A stretch of 64,000 nucleotides of DNA from Prostheceraeus crozeri. Taxonomy: Eukaryota; Platyhelminthes; Polycladida; Euryleptidae. Both the position numbers and the translations under genes were made by a program. The notes under the pieces are model-generated. The model ran no database searches, was not told where the DNA came from, and saw nothing but the letters and a program-made list of their open reading frames with translations. This document shows, piece by piece, positions 10,201 to 21,398 of the stretch. Each line of letters begins with the position of its first letter. Within the stretch, counting starts at the first letter, position 1. Location: the NCBI GenBank assembly GCA_907163375.1, contig CAJQUW010003429.1, forward strand, positions 1 to 64,000, read 5' to 3'.

Positions 10201-11049
10201 CAAGAGATTTAAAAAATTGTGCGACTAGTTGTCCTAGTTGTTTACCACGGAGTATGGGCCTGGCCTACACATAAGTTAAATATAGGAACTATATTTTCCT
10301 TTTTCATGCATATGCGACGTATTTTTCTACTCTTATAGACGATGAGGATTTAAAAACACTACTCGACTGCTTGCAGTCTAAAAAGGTACGATTTTGGAAA
10401 ACACTGTGTTAAATGAATGTTGGTAGTTTCTCATGAATATGCGCATACATAGTATGATTAATAGATTATAAAAACGTTGCATGATGAGCTGATTGAACGT
10501 TCGATGGTAGAAGACAAATGCACTTTATCACTTGATGAGCAATATAGACACCGACTGCCGTCTAGACGCGAAGAAAAAATGATTCTCATTGAAACGTTCA
10601 AATACGGCTGTCAGGGGCCAATCCTCTTTAAATCTTATTCGACAACTTACCTCAGTGAGGTCGACGTCATACTTGCTGTCCATGGATGACGACTATTTCG
10701 AAGCTAATTGATGCGAAAGGCTGTGTGTTAATGCACGCGCACACACGCAGGATCAGAAGTCGAGGCACATACTGCGATGAGTGAAAATGAAACAATCTCA
10801 TGCTTTTATTAACGAGTACTAATTCAGTAGAAATGTACCAACTCGCTGTTCAACTTACCTTCATCTAACCCTTTAAATCGTAGAAGACCTCAACGAGGAA
10901 TCGGAACGGGATCGCGCATTGATATTCTACATGCAAGAGTTGTGAACTATCAAGCACTGTGTGGTGTTTGATGCAATTCCGATTGACGCTTTTAAGAGTC
11001 ACATTCGAGCAGTTAATGCAAATCGTAGAATGTTTGTCTAATAAGCCAA

Positions 11050-11222
11050 AGAAATTTTTGTTTTCAAAAAAATTATCGCTTTATCGTTATCGCAGGAAAA
11101 TTTAAAGCGATAACGATAAACGATAAATTTTGCGATTCCTTGCGATAAACGATAAGCGATAAATTTTCGGCCAGTACGATATCATCGCTTTATCGCTTCA
11201 TTTATCGGAACGCCCACCACTG
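11050..11222. mobile_element. hAT-type 3' end with clustered TTATCG/CGATAA motifs
   Basis: The segment ends CGCCCACCACTG, whose complement CAGTGGTGGGCG is a typical hAT terminus. Just inside it I count eleven TTATCG or CGATAA hexamers in about 150 bp on both strands, the layout expected of subterminal transposase-binding repeats. A matching 5' end is not visible, so the copy looks truncated. It abuts the ribozyme-bearing repeat that follows. Confidence 0.5.
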
Positions 11223-11253
11223 TATATTTATCAAATCTCAACAGATGTAACCA

Positions 11254-11295
11254 CCACGAGACATGTTTCGGCCTGTTGGGCCTCATCAGTCGTGG
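11254..11295 (-). ncRNA. Hammerhead ribozyme, copy 1
   Basis: On the minus strand: helix I CCACGA, core CUGAUGA, helix II GGCC with loop CAACA and GGCC, core GAAA, a minimal helix III ACA/UGU, cleavage-site C, then UCGUGG, which pairs perfectly with the first six bases. All invariant hammerhead core bases are present. Cleavage is predicted between the bases complementary to 11260 and 11259. The very short helix III is typical of animal type I retrozyme and Penelope-associated hammerheads. Confidence 0.85.
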
Positions 11296-11555
11296 GTAGG
11301 TTTGAACCAGCGACGTTGGAGCTAGAGGACGTGCAAGCATACCCTCTAACCACAAGGCCACCGGACCATCTGTTGAGAGCGTGAATTAGCCAGGAAGGCA
11401 CTGCTTTAACGCAGGCACGTGGAGGGCGGACTGCTTTCTGCAATCACTTATACCGCATCCGAGATTGAGGCGCTTCACGCAGGCGCTACTCATTACATGT
11501 TTAGACAAGTAACCTGGCAATTGATAAATTTATCAAATCTCAACAGATGTAACCA

Positions 11556-11597
11556 CCACGAGACATGTTTCGGCCTGTTGGGCCTCATCAGTCGTGG
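11556..11597 (-). ncRNA. Hammerhead ribozyme, copy 2
   Basis: Identical in core and stems to the copy at 11254-11295, in the same orientation, 302 nt away. Two cleavages would release a 302-nt RNA carrying the tRNA-like boxes, with ends suited to circularisation. This is an inference from the known behaviour of retrozymes. Confidence 0.85.
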
Positions 11598-11609
11598 GTA
11601 GGTTTGAAC

Positions 11610-11611
<2 letters not shown>

Positions 11612-11653
<42 letters not shown>
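11612..11653. repeat. (AT)n microsatellite
   Basis: About 20 AT dinucleotides in a row, directly abutting the second ribozyme-bearing repeat. Confidence 0.95.
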
Positions 11654-11654
<1 letters not shown>

Positions 11655-11655
<1 letters not shown>

Positions 11656-14060
11656 AAATGTGCGCTCCTGCCCCACCGAGAATTGTACTTTCCTGCCGCA
11701 CTTGTACATGAAGGGACCATGGCCTACAGCAATCGTCGGACCAGGCATTTGGAGGTGCTGTGACAGCCATAGAACTTCTTTCACAACAGTACATATCAAT
11801 GCACAATCATATTCCGTAAAAGCTCATACGTGGGGCAGGAGAGTCAGTGGGGCAGGGGTGCACATGGGGGCAGGAGCGTACAGTTGTTACTGTACTTGTT
11901 GCCGACTAAGTTCATCACATTATAGGCTGTTAAGTCTAATTTACTATTTTCCTGAGCAATGTATTAGACTGAATTATAAATTCAGTATGTGCTGTTAGTG
12001 AATTCTGCGTAATGACCAAGGCTAATATAATACAGAGAAATGTGACTTATAGCTAAAATTTCCACCAGTTTGAGACCCCACTCCACCCCATACCCACAGA
12101 AAAACCTGTGGGTATCCCTACAGAATCCCCATGCCCCCACAGGATTAGATGGCTAATTTGCTACTTTTCCTCTTAAAGAACAACTGATATCCGATGCTTC
12201 AATTTCAGTGGAACTTAGAACATTACAGTATGCGATCAGACAACTGCATTTGATGATTGGATTATAGCACAATGATTCTCGCTGCAATTTCTTTTCTGCA
12301 CCATATCAATTCATGTGTTACTTTTATAACACAGCCGAACTCCGACGAATGCATTTGTATTGAAAGGGCTCTTCAATGGTTGCCAGACCGTCAAAGAGCG
12401 GGTACCAATACATATTATTTGTTTGTACTTAGCAAAAAGTAACGGTTCCTGCAAATAGTTTCATACATGATCAGATCGTCACCCTGGATGTAATTTTCTT
12501 TGTGGAGCAACAATTGCAACACTGTCACTCTTTGCAATTACATGGAACATGCATATCACTTTAGTCTATCTGAATTTTAGCAGGCTTCCCACAGGCAAAT
12601 CGAGATGCCGTCTGCTTTACTCATACTGCTTGTCTACGAACGAGTCGAAAGAGTCGATCTAAGGTCATCGATCACTGTGAAATGAAACTACCTGTATGCT
12701 TTGACTATTCGGCTATTATTTAATAGGTTCCTACAATTGTATAGGTTCTTCATCAACGAATCAGACTTAATTTTAGAGGTCTTCGTGCAAGATTTTAACT
12801 TTTCAAACTAACTTTTCGTTGCACCATCACTGACCAATACACCATTGACGACATTTAAGAAATCGTTTTCAGTTCAGAATATAAGTAGAAACGAAATTCA
12901 GTCAAAAAGACGACTGCATTTTCCAATCTGGGTAGATCCTAGGTTTTCATAATTTTAGCTGAATCGAAAATCGGAGCTATTCTCTTGTGATGTCGTCCAC
13001 TGATTACCACTTATTAGGAATAAGTGTGCACTATGGAGTAAGTACATTGAAATGCGTGTTGAGGGATAAAAGATGAATTTGAGCCTAGATGGATGACTAT
13101 ATGGCTCTACACTCCCTTTGGTGCCAAATTAAACACGAGAAAATGATGGGAGTCGAAGCGCATCGTGTTAGCCTGCACCACTGACACAGAATCTTAGAGA
13201 CAAGACGGATTAATGTAGGTAGGCCCTTTTACTATTTACTAGAACCGCAAATGACCGTTTACTGAAACTTTTTCAGCATATCCTACAAACATCATCCTAC
13301 TTTATTTTCAAATCATCAAGGTTTTCATATGCATTGAATTTGCTGAGAATTTTTATGTGCCTCTATTGGAACACGTAGCATCATCGACAGGTCGGTCGCT
13401 TTATATACATTGACAAGAGTTCGGAACTCCGTGCGCGCCCAAGGTCTTGTTATGTACAGTATAACAGACAACCTCTATTTTAATAATCCTGTGAAGTCGA
13501 AATTATGAGTATTGAAAAGCGTCCTCAGGACGCAAAATTTCAAGTTTTCTGTGTAATGATCGATGAATTATCAGTACATGTATATAAGTATACCAGAGAT
13601 ATTTCATTGGGACTTCTTTTGCATCGTGATAAGTTTCAAATGATTAATCGCATTAATCACGTAGGCATAGTCACATAATTATTATGAATCAAAGTGATTT
13701 AATCTGCATGCAAGTGATTTACCGGCATATACCGCCCGATTTTCCGGGAATCATACCGGTATAAAAAGGCGTGCAAATCAGGCTCCATTCAGTTCCAAAA
13801 CCAGCTTGTAGCGTTCTTCCCCTTCGGACGTCCCTGACACAACGAAGTCATTCAAAATCATTGTCATTGTGTTTTCATAGAACATATATTTCATAGAATT
13901 TAAGCGGTGAGATGGCAAGCTGTTTGATAATTCAAAGTCAGAATTTATTGAGTGATATCAGTTCTGACTGCTTCTAGTGAATGTCAAAAATCATGACAAT
14001 CCCCACAGAACCCGCATAGAAGCGCTATGGGAGCTGTGGGGATGGCCTCAGCACCCATAC
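11655..14060. other. No gene recognised; short repeat remnants
   Basis: There are no convincing coding signals. Around 12070-12150 and 13995-14060 are C/G-rich remnants with ACCCACAGAA and CCCATACCCAC phrases. These resemble the sequence just outside the right end of the hAT element (19049-19110), so the hAT may have inserted into an older repeat. Confidence 0.45.
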
Positions 14061-15344
14061 CAGGCTTGCCGTGGGAATGGGAATTCCCATGAGATGGGAA
14101 TCTTGCTTCAGGTCATGGGGATCCCATGGGAATTAAATGAAAATTTTGATCACCAAAATAAGATAAATTTAAATCTTATTTGAAAGTATCAACTTTTTGG
14201 AAAGGTTGTGAGAAAGCGAGAATGCAGGCTGTAGTTGCACTCATCTTACTGGATGACTAGGCGAAGCCGCTCATGAATGACGCACAGATTGAAGTGAAAA
14301 TACAACATTTATACATGTACATTGTACAGGTGTGTCTACAGTAAGCAGGCTGTCCTTGTCTGAAAAAAGCATGATTCTGTCAGGGTGACGAAACACGGGT
14401 CGGTAACCATCATCATAACAATTCTTTTCTTGGCTTATCAATTTTATAAGAAGACTAGTATCGGTATTGAATTCTCATACGATGATGAAAGTCATCCCAG
14501 TAGCCATTTATAATAGAATATAATGCTTACTAATTTAAATTATTAGTTAAAGTAGTCCTAATGAGGACTGATGGCGTTCTCCAATCCGCAAGTGTACAAA
14601 GGCAATGCTACTGTAACCATTGGATTAATCAGTTCTTAAAAGAACTTAATGTAGCTTTCTCGTGGCAACGAATTAAAATTGATTAGCTTTGGCCCAATAT
14701 CTGGTAAAAATGGAAATCTTAATACTTGTAATACTACTCATTCTTGCTGTTAATATACTAATACCATAGATTCCAAACACTGCCGCATAGACGCTCAAAA
14801 CAGACGTCTAATATATTGTACCGACTACAGATGCCGATAGTGGAAATAGAATAGGACAATGGTCACCATAGGTTAAGGAAATTAAAAATGGATATTATAA
14901 AACAACAGCAAACCGATGAATAAAAATCTGAAAAATTGGAAAAGTGGAGGTAAGATATGGAAATACAACGATGCTACTACACCGATTACAAGTGAACTAT
15001 ATCTGACAATACACAAAGTGGATAATGGTAAGAGTGGATAAGTGGAAAGTGGATAATGGAGGTAAACAATAGAACGACAATGACGCTCTACTACACCGAA
15101 AGCAATGAAACTATACACACTACACCTAAGACTACACATGGAAAATACTATTTCTTCACTTGAATTTGTTATTTCCAGTTTCTTCATCCGTCTATAGTAC
15201 TTCATGTAATTCCACATTTCTTCATTTGAATTACAATACATCGACCACTACTTCAGCTACCGATTAAGGGATATAAAACATAATACTGCAGTTCGTCACT
15301 CATCAGCAGGTACTCGTCTAGGTGTGTTTCGACCCCTAACCTGT

Positions 15345-15362
15345 GAGAGAGAGAGAGAGAAC
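15345..15362. repeat. (GA)n microsatellite
   Basis: A short GA run inside the hAT element, upstream of its transposase. Confidence 0.9.
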
Positions 15363-15805
15363 CTGGATTATGTAATTATCTGTTGAGGCTGTCTGTCAAT
15401 TCGCATCGTCAACCGACGGGAGGAGAATCAGTATCCATGTCAGTGACCGACCGATTCTCTCGCCCCGTGCGCTGCATGATCAATTTCACTTACACAATTT
15501 TTGACAATTCAAGTGAGGGAATGTGAGCTCGCAAAACATTCTTTTCCCCTGATTGACGCTTGGCGATGATTCATTAGGCTGCAGACCGAAGAGGAACCGA
15601 GCTATATGATGTAATTATAATCGTCTGCAACTTCAGTTGCCACTCTGAGGCAGGTCGTCGCTGCGATGTCTTTGAACAAGCTCTTCGAAGTAGACAAAAA
15701 ACTCTGCAGCAGCACATTTCTGATGCTCGTGTATCTTTTGTTCCGCCACCGAAGTCATTAACCAGTGGTAGTGCCAATCTTGATTCGAGGACAAAGGCCG
15801 TGTAA

Positions 15806-17726
15806 GTGGACATATCACCGGTTGCCGAGAGCTCAGGAGACGACAAGAAACCATTGTTGGCCCCTTTCCTTTATTGTGATGCCTGTAAGAAATTGTTTCT
15901 TTGGTTTAAGAAGACAAGAGGACAGTGGGTCAACCAGAGTGGGGTCAGTGCAATAAAACGCCATCTCGAGAAAAACTGCGCACCGGCGACGTCGACGTCC
16001 AATCAACTCACCATTCACCGAAGTTTTCAGTGTGCTCCATCAACAAGCAGGCCTCCTCTTCCGAAAGAAGCAAAAGAACAATGGCAGCAGCATGTAGTGA
16101 AGCTTGTTTGTGCCCATCCAACTGTGTCCATCAACGCCATGGCTCAAATTGCATCTTCTTGCGCAAACTTCGCTTCTTCGGTAACGCACATACAGAAACA
16201 ACAAGATCAATGACTATTCCATCGGACGAACTTACATTTCATCGGGGTTAATGACTGAGGGAGAGCAATCCCATGCGAAGTTGCAACATCATTTTAGAAA
16301 CAGTCTCAACGATCCGGATGCTGGTGTATCATGCATGATTGATTTTTGGTCTGGAAGACATGAACATCGACTTTCTTATTTTGCTATTGTTGCTTGTGGA
16401 CTCGATAAAGATTGGCGTTGGTTCAGTTATCCACTTAAGATTTGTGATTTGGATGATGTACCACACGACGCTTCGTTCACTTTCAAAATTCTCGAAGAAT
16501 GCATTAAGTCACCGGATGATGAAAAACAGGGTGAGCTCTCTCAACCCATCTTTATAGTTAGTGACAACGAACCGAAAATGGTCGCAGCGTTCGACGGCCG
16601 TTATCCAACGACGCTGAACTTGGGTGGTAGAATTGGTTGTACCGAACATGCCTTGTCGACTTGTGTCAAAGACGTTTTCGAGAAGTCTCCACCAGAATTA
16701 CTAAGTGGCATGCTGTCTAATCTGACTTCTGTGGAATCTTTCTATAATGTACGCGACCAAAATGCGAAGCGACTGAAGCGTGCTGTTCCTGATAAAAGCA
16801 CGACTCGCCCATGGCGCTTTCAACATTCTCGACTTCGATCTGCGGTGGACAACTACACTGTATTTCTGTCAGAAGAAGACTGTCATGTATCTGACAATTT
16901 ACCACCTTTACCTTCACTGAAATCTCTGTTGGATATTATGGAAGCCGTCAAGTGCTTCTTTGACAGAGTTGAGGTTGATGAGCCAACTTCTCATCTATCT
17001 TACCTGAACTATCTTACTTTGGATATTCACTTGTTCCAAATGCAGATTAGTGAAGAAGTGCCTGCCATCGCTCGGGAGACTTGCTGCCTTCTACGAAACC
17101 AGATGAGAAAGAAGCTGTAGCCATATTGTGGTTCATCATTTGCAAAAGCGGCTTGTTATTTGTCAGGCATTGATGTCTGCAACACGGCTTTGGATATGGT
17201 GAAAACTCTTAGATATTCCAGCAAAAAGACCCGAGAATTGCAGGTGTTCATGAATGAAAGGGAACAGGAGATGCAAGGATTCAAATCGAGTGTTGTGAAC
17301 TATTTGAATCAGCTGCTTGATTCAATGCATATATCTGATATCCCCACGGACAAAGTCAGTGACAACCAAGAACGTGAGCCCTCGACATCCAGCGATCCGT
17401 TTGAGACATTGTTTGCTCCACGCCCAAAGCGCATGAAGACTTCGCTTCATGAACAACTTGAAACAGAAATGTTGCTTTTTGAGACCATTCGTGTGGCCTC
17501 CAGACATCCGACCAAGGATTTTTGGAAAGAGAAAGGACCACAAATGAGACTTTTGTCAAAGTGTGCAAAAATTCTTTTTTCCACCCCAGTGTCATCGGCT
17601 TCTGTAGAAAGACTATTCAGCGAGGCGGGGATTCTCTTATCAAAGCTTCGAAAAAGGCTCAAGCCTGACAAGCTCAGCGCTATGATTTACACAAAATATG
17701 CTTGTAAGTTAGAGACTGTATTATAA
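15806..17726 (+). pseudogene. hAT transposase, one frameshift and one in-frame stop
   Basis: A BED zinc finger lies at about 15870-15990 (YCDACKKLF ... AIKRHLEKNC). One base must be skipped near 16206 to pass into the next frame, which reads INDYS, SGLMTEGEQ and GVSCMIDFWSGRHEHR (first catalytic Asp region), then a Cys/His stretch GCTEHALSTCVKD. A TAG at 17118-17120 interrupts the frame, which then continues unchanged to the hAT C-terminal dimerisation domain (SSASVERLFSEAGILLSKLR, about 17590-17660) and a stop at 17724. No good ATG opens the BED frame, so an upstream exon or lost start is possible. Overall length (about 640 codons) is normal for hAT. It sits centrally between the matching TIRs and is the element's own enzyme, probably inactive in this copy. 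Confidence 0.9.
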
Positions 17727-17739
17727 TTCAGTTCCTAGG

Positions 17740-18310
17740 TTTGCATGAGCGTTTGTTATTCATTTGATATATTTCATAACAACGTTTGTTAATCCATTGA
17801 CATTTTTCCAGTGCATCGGCTATTCTCTAGATTTTCATACCCGTAGAAACGCTTGTTAATCCATTGATATTTTTCTAGAGCATCAGCTATTCTCTTGATA
17901 GCCTTCATTGCCGCATGGTAGCGTTTTGCGTTTATTAATCCATTGATATTTTACTTCAGTATCTGCTATTCTCATGATTGTTTTTATACCCGCATTTTGT
18001 TTGTTAATCCATTGATATTTTCTTGAGTATTTGCTTTTGCCTTGACGGTTTTCAAAGTGACGCTTGTTAATCCATCGATGGTCTTCATTCGGCATCACGC
18101 GGGTCTCAAAGTAACGGTTGTTAATCCATTGATAATTTATTGAAGATCTGCTATTCTTAGATTGTAGTACTGTCATTCGTAGGCCTTTATACATAATAGG
18201 GCCTACATTGGAGAGTTTTTATAATATGTACCTTTCATCAATCCATTGATATTTTTTAATGTTTGATGCCTTTTTAGCAGCAACGTTTGTCAATCCTTGG
18301 ACAAATTTTC
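17740..18310. repeat. Diverged tandem repeat around TTGTTAATCCATTGA
   Basis: The phrase TTGTTAATCCATTGATATTT recurs about nine times at 55-120-bp spacing after the transposase stop. On the minus strand it encodes recurring YQWINK, which explains the open frame 18194-17883. Its place inside the hAT element suggests subterminal repeats or a captured minisatellite rather than a protein gene. Confidence 0.8.
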
Positions 18311-19048
18311 AATGAACGTTTGTTTCTCGAATATAAATTTGTCTTTTTGCATTTGTGGCTTTATCATCAAAGTTAGATAGAATTGGAATTACGCCGTACC
18401 TAAATACATGGGATGCGAGCGAGCGTATTATCACATATTCATAAATCAGTAGTTGTTTTCTGTTGATAAGTCATAGAAATATGCGTAGGCGAAGTATTGA
18501 CTTCATTGCTTGTATACAGGCACTGTACTTGTATTGTAAACTTAAATATGATATTGCGATGAGCTAGAAGTTTGCCATGTTCATCACAAGTACGGCACCG
18601 CATGAAGTGAATCAGAGTGAATAGACATGCGAATATGTGTATGTATAGGCCTATATGTAATCGAAGACTATTTCGATGAAGTCGTCTTTATTGATTGACT
18701 AATCCCTGAAACAAAATGATAGATATTTTTGATAATTAGTAAAAACTTGCAATTTTTGGAAATTACAAAATAAGATAGATTGATATGCCAATACTTTTTC
18801 ATCCAGAAGATAGGTCAACTAAAAGCGCCTAATCTCATCAGTTCAATTACGAAAATCCGTTAATCGACTTGTAGTCCGAGAGAAGAGAACCATAAACCGT
18901 ATATAGGAAGAGTAACGAGGCATGGGAATTCTGATGGGAAATACTGAAAAATCCCGTGGGAATGGGAATTCCCATGGGATTCCCATCAAAAATCCCGTCG
19001 GAATGGGATGGGAATGGGAATTCAAAATCAATTCCCACGGCAAGCCTG

Positions 19049-20840
19049 AGCCATACCCACCTCATACCCATGGTAACCACAGAATCCCGATACCCACGAC
19101 AACCCTATTTACCTATACTCCTGTCCTCATAATCACTTGGTCTCCATTACTTTTTGATATAAATATGCAACCGCATCTCACAATTTTGCTAGATGGAATT
19201 GCTTGATAATTGAATCAAAAATGCGGTTGAAGAAGCGTAATTCCTTTTCAATTGCGACTAGCACTGCATTAACGTCGTATTTTGCATGTTGATTTGCTAA
19301 TTGCTCTATTTATTTATCCATCAACTTCATCAGATGCTATGCTTCGTAATTAGCCTTCTCAAAAAATTTAAGGGAAGTGATAACTTGCAGACTCAGCTAC
19401 TTTAAATTCATTGTGCCAGTTACATTTAATCGATAAATCAAGATGTTCTGGTCGACTAACACTGGTATCGATCAATCACCGACAGTTCTGATCAAAGCTA
19501 TAGAATTTCTTCACAAATTCAAGTGTATTTAAGATTCTTAAGGCAATCAACTTTAAGATTGCTCAGTAGGACCCTGTTTTTTTATTGTCATGTCGACAAA
19601 GGGACTGCAACCTGCACATGTATTTTTGCAAAATCAGCTACTAAGTACCTCAATTATTGCCGTATTTCCTGCCACTTCGATTCCAGCTGACCAATAAAAG
19701 AAATGCGCTGACAACTCCCAAGTTATCTATACATAGACCCATACATTTGCAATTTGTTAGTCCATTTCTGCTTTCTTGCAGCCTTTTGGTTTCCATTTGT
19801 TTATTAGTCTTGTGATAATTTGAAAATACTGTTTCTCTAGCATTTCCACGCCGTCTTTAGAACAATTGAACAACTTAATAAGTATTTCCTCGGGTTTACC
19901 TTAGATACCATCTTTCAGCACACTACTGGCATTTCGTCTATATTTGTAAAATAATAACAAGCAATACAATAAAATTAATTTTGAAAACACTGATGTATGT
20001 TCCCATTTCCCAACAAAGGATACAACTCGATGTTCTATGATTATAGTTGCATCAACATTGCAGGAGCTCTAGAGTCAAAGAAATATTTTGTAATAAAAGG
20101 AAAAAGCAAAACAAAGAATCAAGCTGCTTTGCTTAGAAGCGCTGAACGCAAGCTTTTCGACACCATTCAGAATTATTCAGGAAAATTCATGGTATATCAG
20201 TTTCATGTACTTTTCCGACACTTTGCGTACTGTATCACAACAACATAAATTTTGTTTCAGATATTGGTTGGGATTGTTGTTTGACAAGCTTTATTTTTAA
20301 TATTTTAAAGTTTTGATATTTTGTTACTCATCTTTCGTACTCATTCCTGTATTACAGTTTCACATCATTGCGATCTCAATTCTCAATAGCTTTCAGTTGA
20401 GTTGAATGGACAATATTGGTTCTAAAATTAAGCAAGTTTATTAAGACTATAGTTCCTGTGATTTAGACGGAATTCTCCTTTAAACTTTATAATAAGTGGA
20501 ATGATTTTCGTAGTTTCGCTTTACAAATAACTTCGATTTGATGTAGCATAAAGTTTAGAAAGAAAAGTGAAACAACAAATCCGAACACGAATGAAGTAAT
20601 TGAAATATTTGGCATATAAATATCGAACATAATTATGCCTGTCTGCCAGTTGACGATTTTCATGTAGCATTGTCCATAAATAGCTCTATTCTACTACGCA
20701 TTTAGTGTGTGATCCATTGAATCTAAAAATATATTCTGCTCTGATGAAGCAAAAGTTGGTTGTTATGGCGACTATGCATAACGCAATCCGATGGCGCAAT
20801 TTAGATATATCATCGTGTACAACAGAACTAGTATATCGAT
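19049..20840. other. No gene recognised; upstream region of the sirtuin gene
   Basis: AT-rich, with no clear promoter. A possible exon lies at 20062-20190 (acceptor ACATTGCAG, donor ATG|GTATAT; reads ESKKYFVIKGKSKTKNQ). It has no recognised homology and no link to another exon, so I do not call it a gene. Confidence 0.4.
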
Positions 20841-21335
20841 ATGCTGTGTTCTTTCAAAGGTTGTAGTGGAAAACGTTCAATTCCTGAAGATGAAGGACGT
20901 GTGGAAATAAAAGCTACAGTAAATAAATCCTTTCTTAAGAAAAAGCCGCGAAATGTTTCATGGAGAGATGATGGCAACGCTATTTTTCATCGACCATGCT
21001 GGGAGGTGCTACATCAGCAGTCTGAGAAACGTGTGACAGTGTCTCGCAAAAGAAAGCGGTCAGAGAGTTCGGATGATCTTGAATTGAAATCCGAGGCAAT
21101 GAAGATCGTAGAGGCTGCTGAAACAGCAGAATTCCATGATTCAGTAACTTCCGTGGTTAAAGCTGGGAAAACTGTAGCAGACCTAATTCGTAACTCACGT
21201 CATTGTGTCTTTTTCACTGGTGCTGGGATAAGTACAGCCGCTGGCATTGGAGATTATCGGGGAAAAGATGGAAAGTGGACTGAGATGGATCGGGAATTTA
21301 ATGGATTATCCGGTAAGTTCACATTCGGCTCTCTC

Positions 21336-21398
<63 letters not shown>

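Larger units (their letters stand above)
11224..11612 (-). mobile_element. tRNA-derived SINE / retrozyme-like unit with two hammerhead copies
   Basis: Two direct copies of an 84-bp segment (11224-11309 and 11526-11611) lie 302 bp apart. On the minus strand each runs from GGTTCAAACC through a hammerhead ribozyme to a GATTTGATAAAT tail. Between them, on the minus strand, are a tRNA-like A box (TGGCCTTGTGGTTAGA, 11360-11345) and B box (GGTTCAAACC, 11308-11299), a pol III internal promoter layout. Either these are two SINE copies, the second 5'-truncated at an (AT)n tract, or they are one monomer flanked by ribozymes as in animal retrozymes. Confidence 0.75.
14061..19048 (+). mobile_element. Near-complete hAT DNA transposon, 4988 bp
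   Basis: Both ends carry the 18-bp inverted repeat CAGGCTTGCCGTGGGAAT. The flanking 8-mers are ACCCATAC (14053-14060) and AGCCATAC (19049-19056), a 7/8 target-site duplication as expected for hAT. Just inside each end are GGGAATGGGAATTCCCATGG-type repeats on both strands, probable subterminal binding sites. The interior holds a single hAT transposase (15.8-17.7 kb) on the + strand. The nearly intact ends and few coding lesions suggest a fairly recent insertion. Confidence 0.92.

Noticed and set aside
14882-15241. 119-codon minus-strand frame
   Set aside because: It arises from an AGTGGATAATGG-type low-complexity repeat inside the hAT element.
19997-20248. Possible exon reading ESKKYFVIKGKSKTKNQ
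   Set aside because: It has plausible splice sites but no homology, no linked exons and no start context, so there is too little to call a gene.
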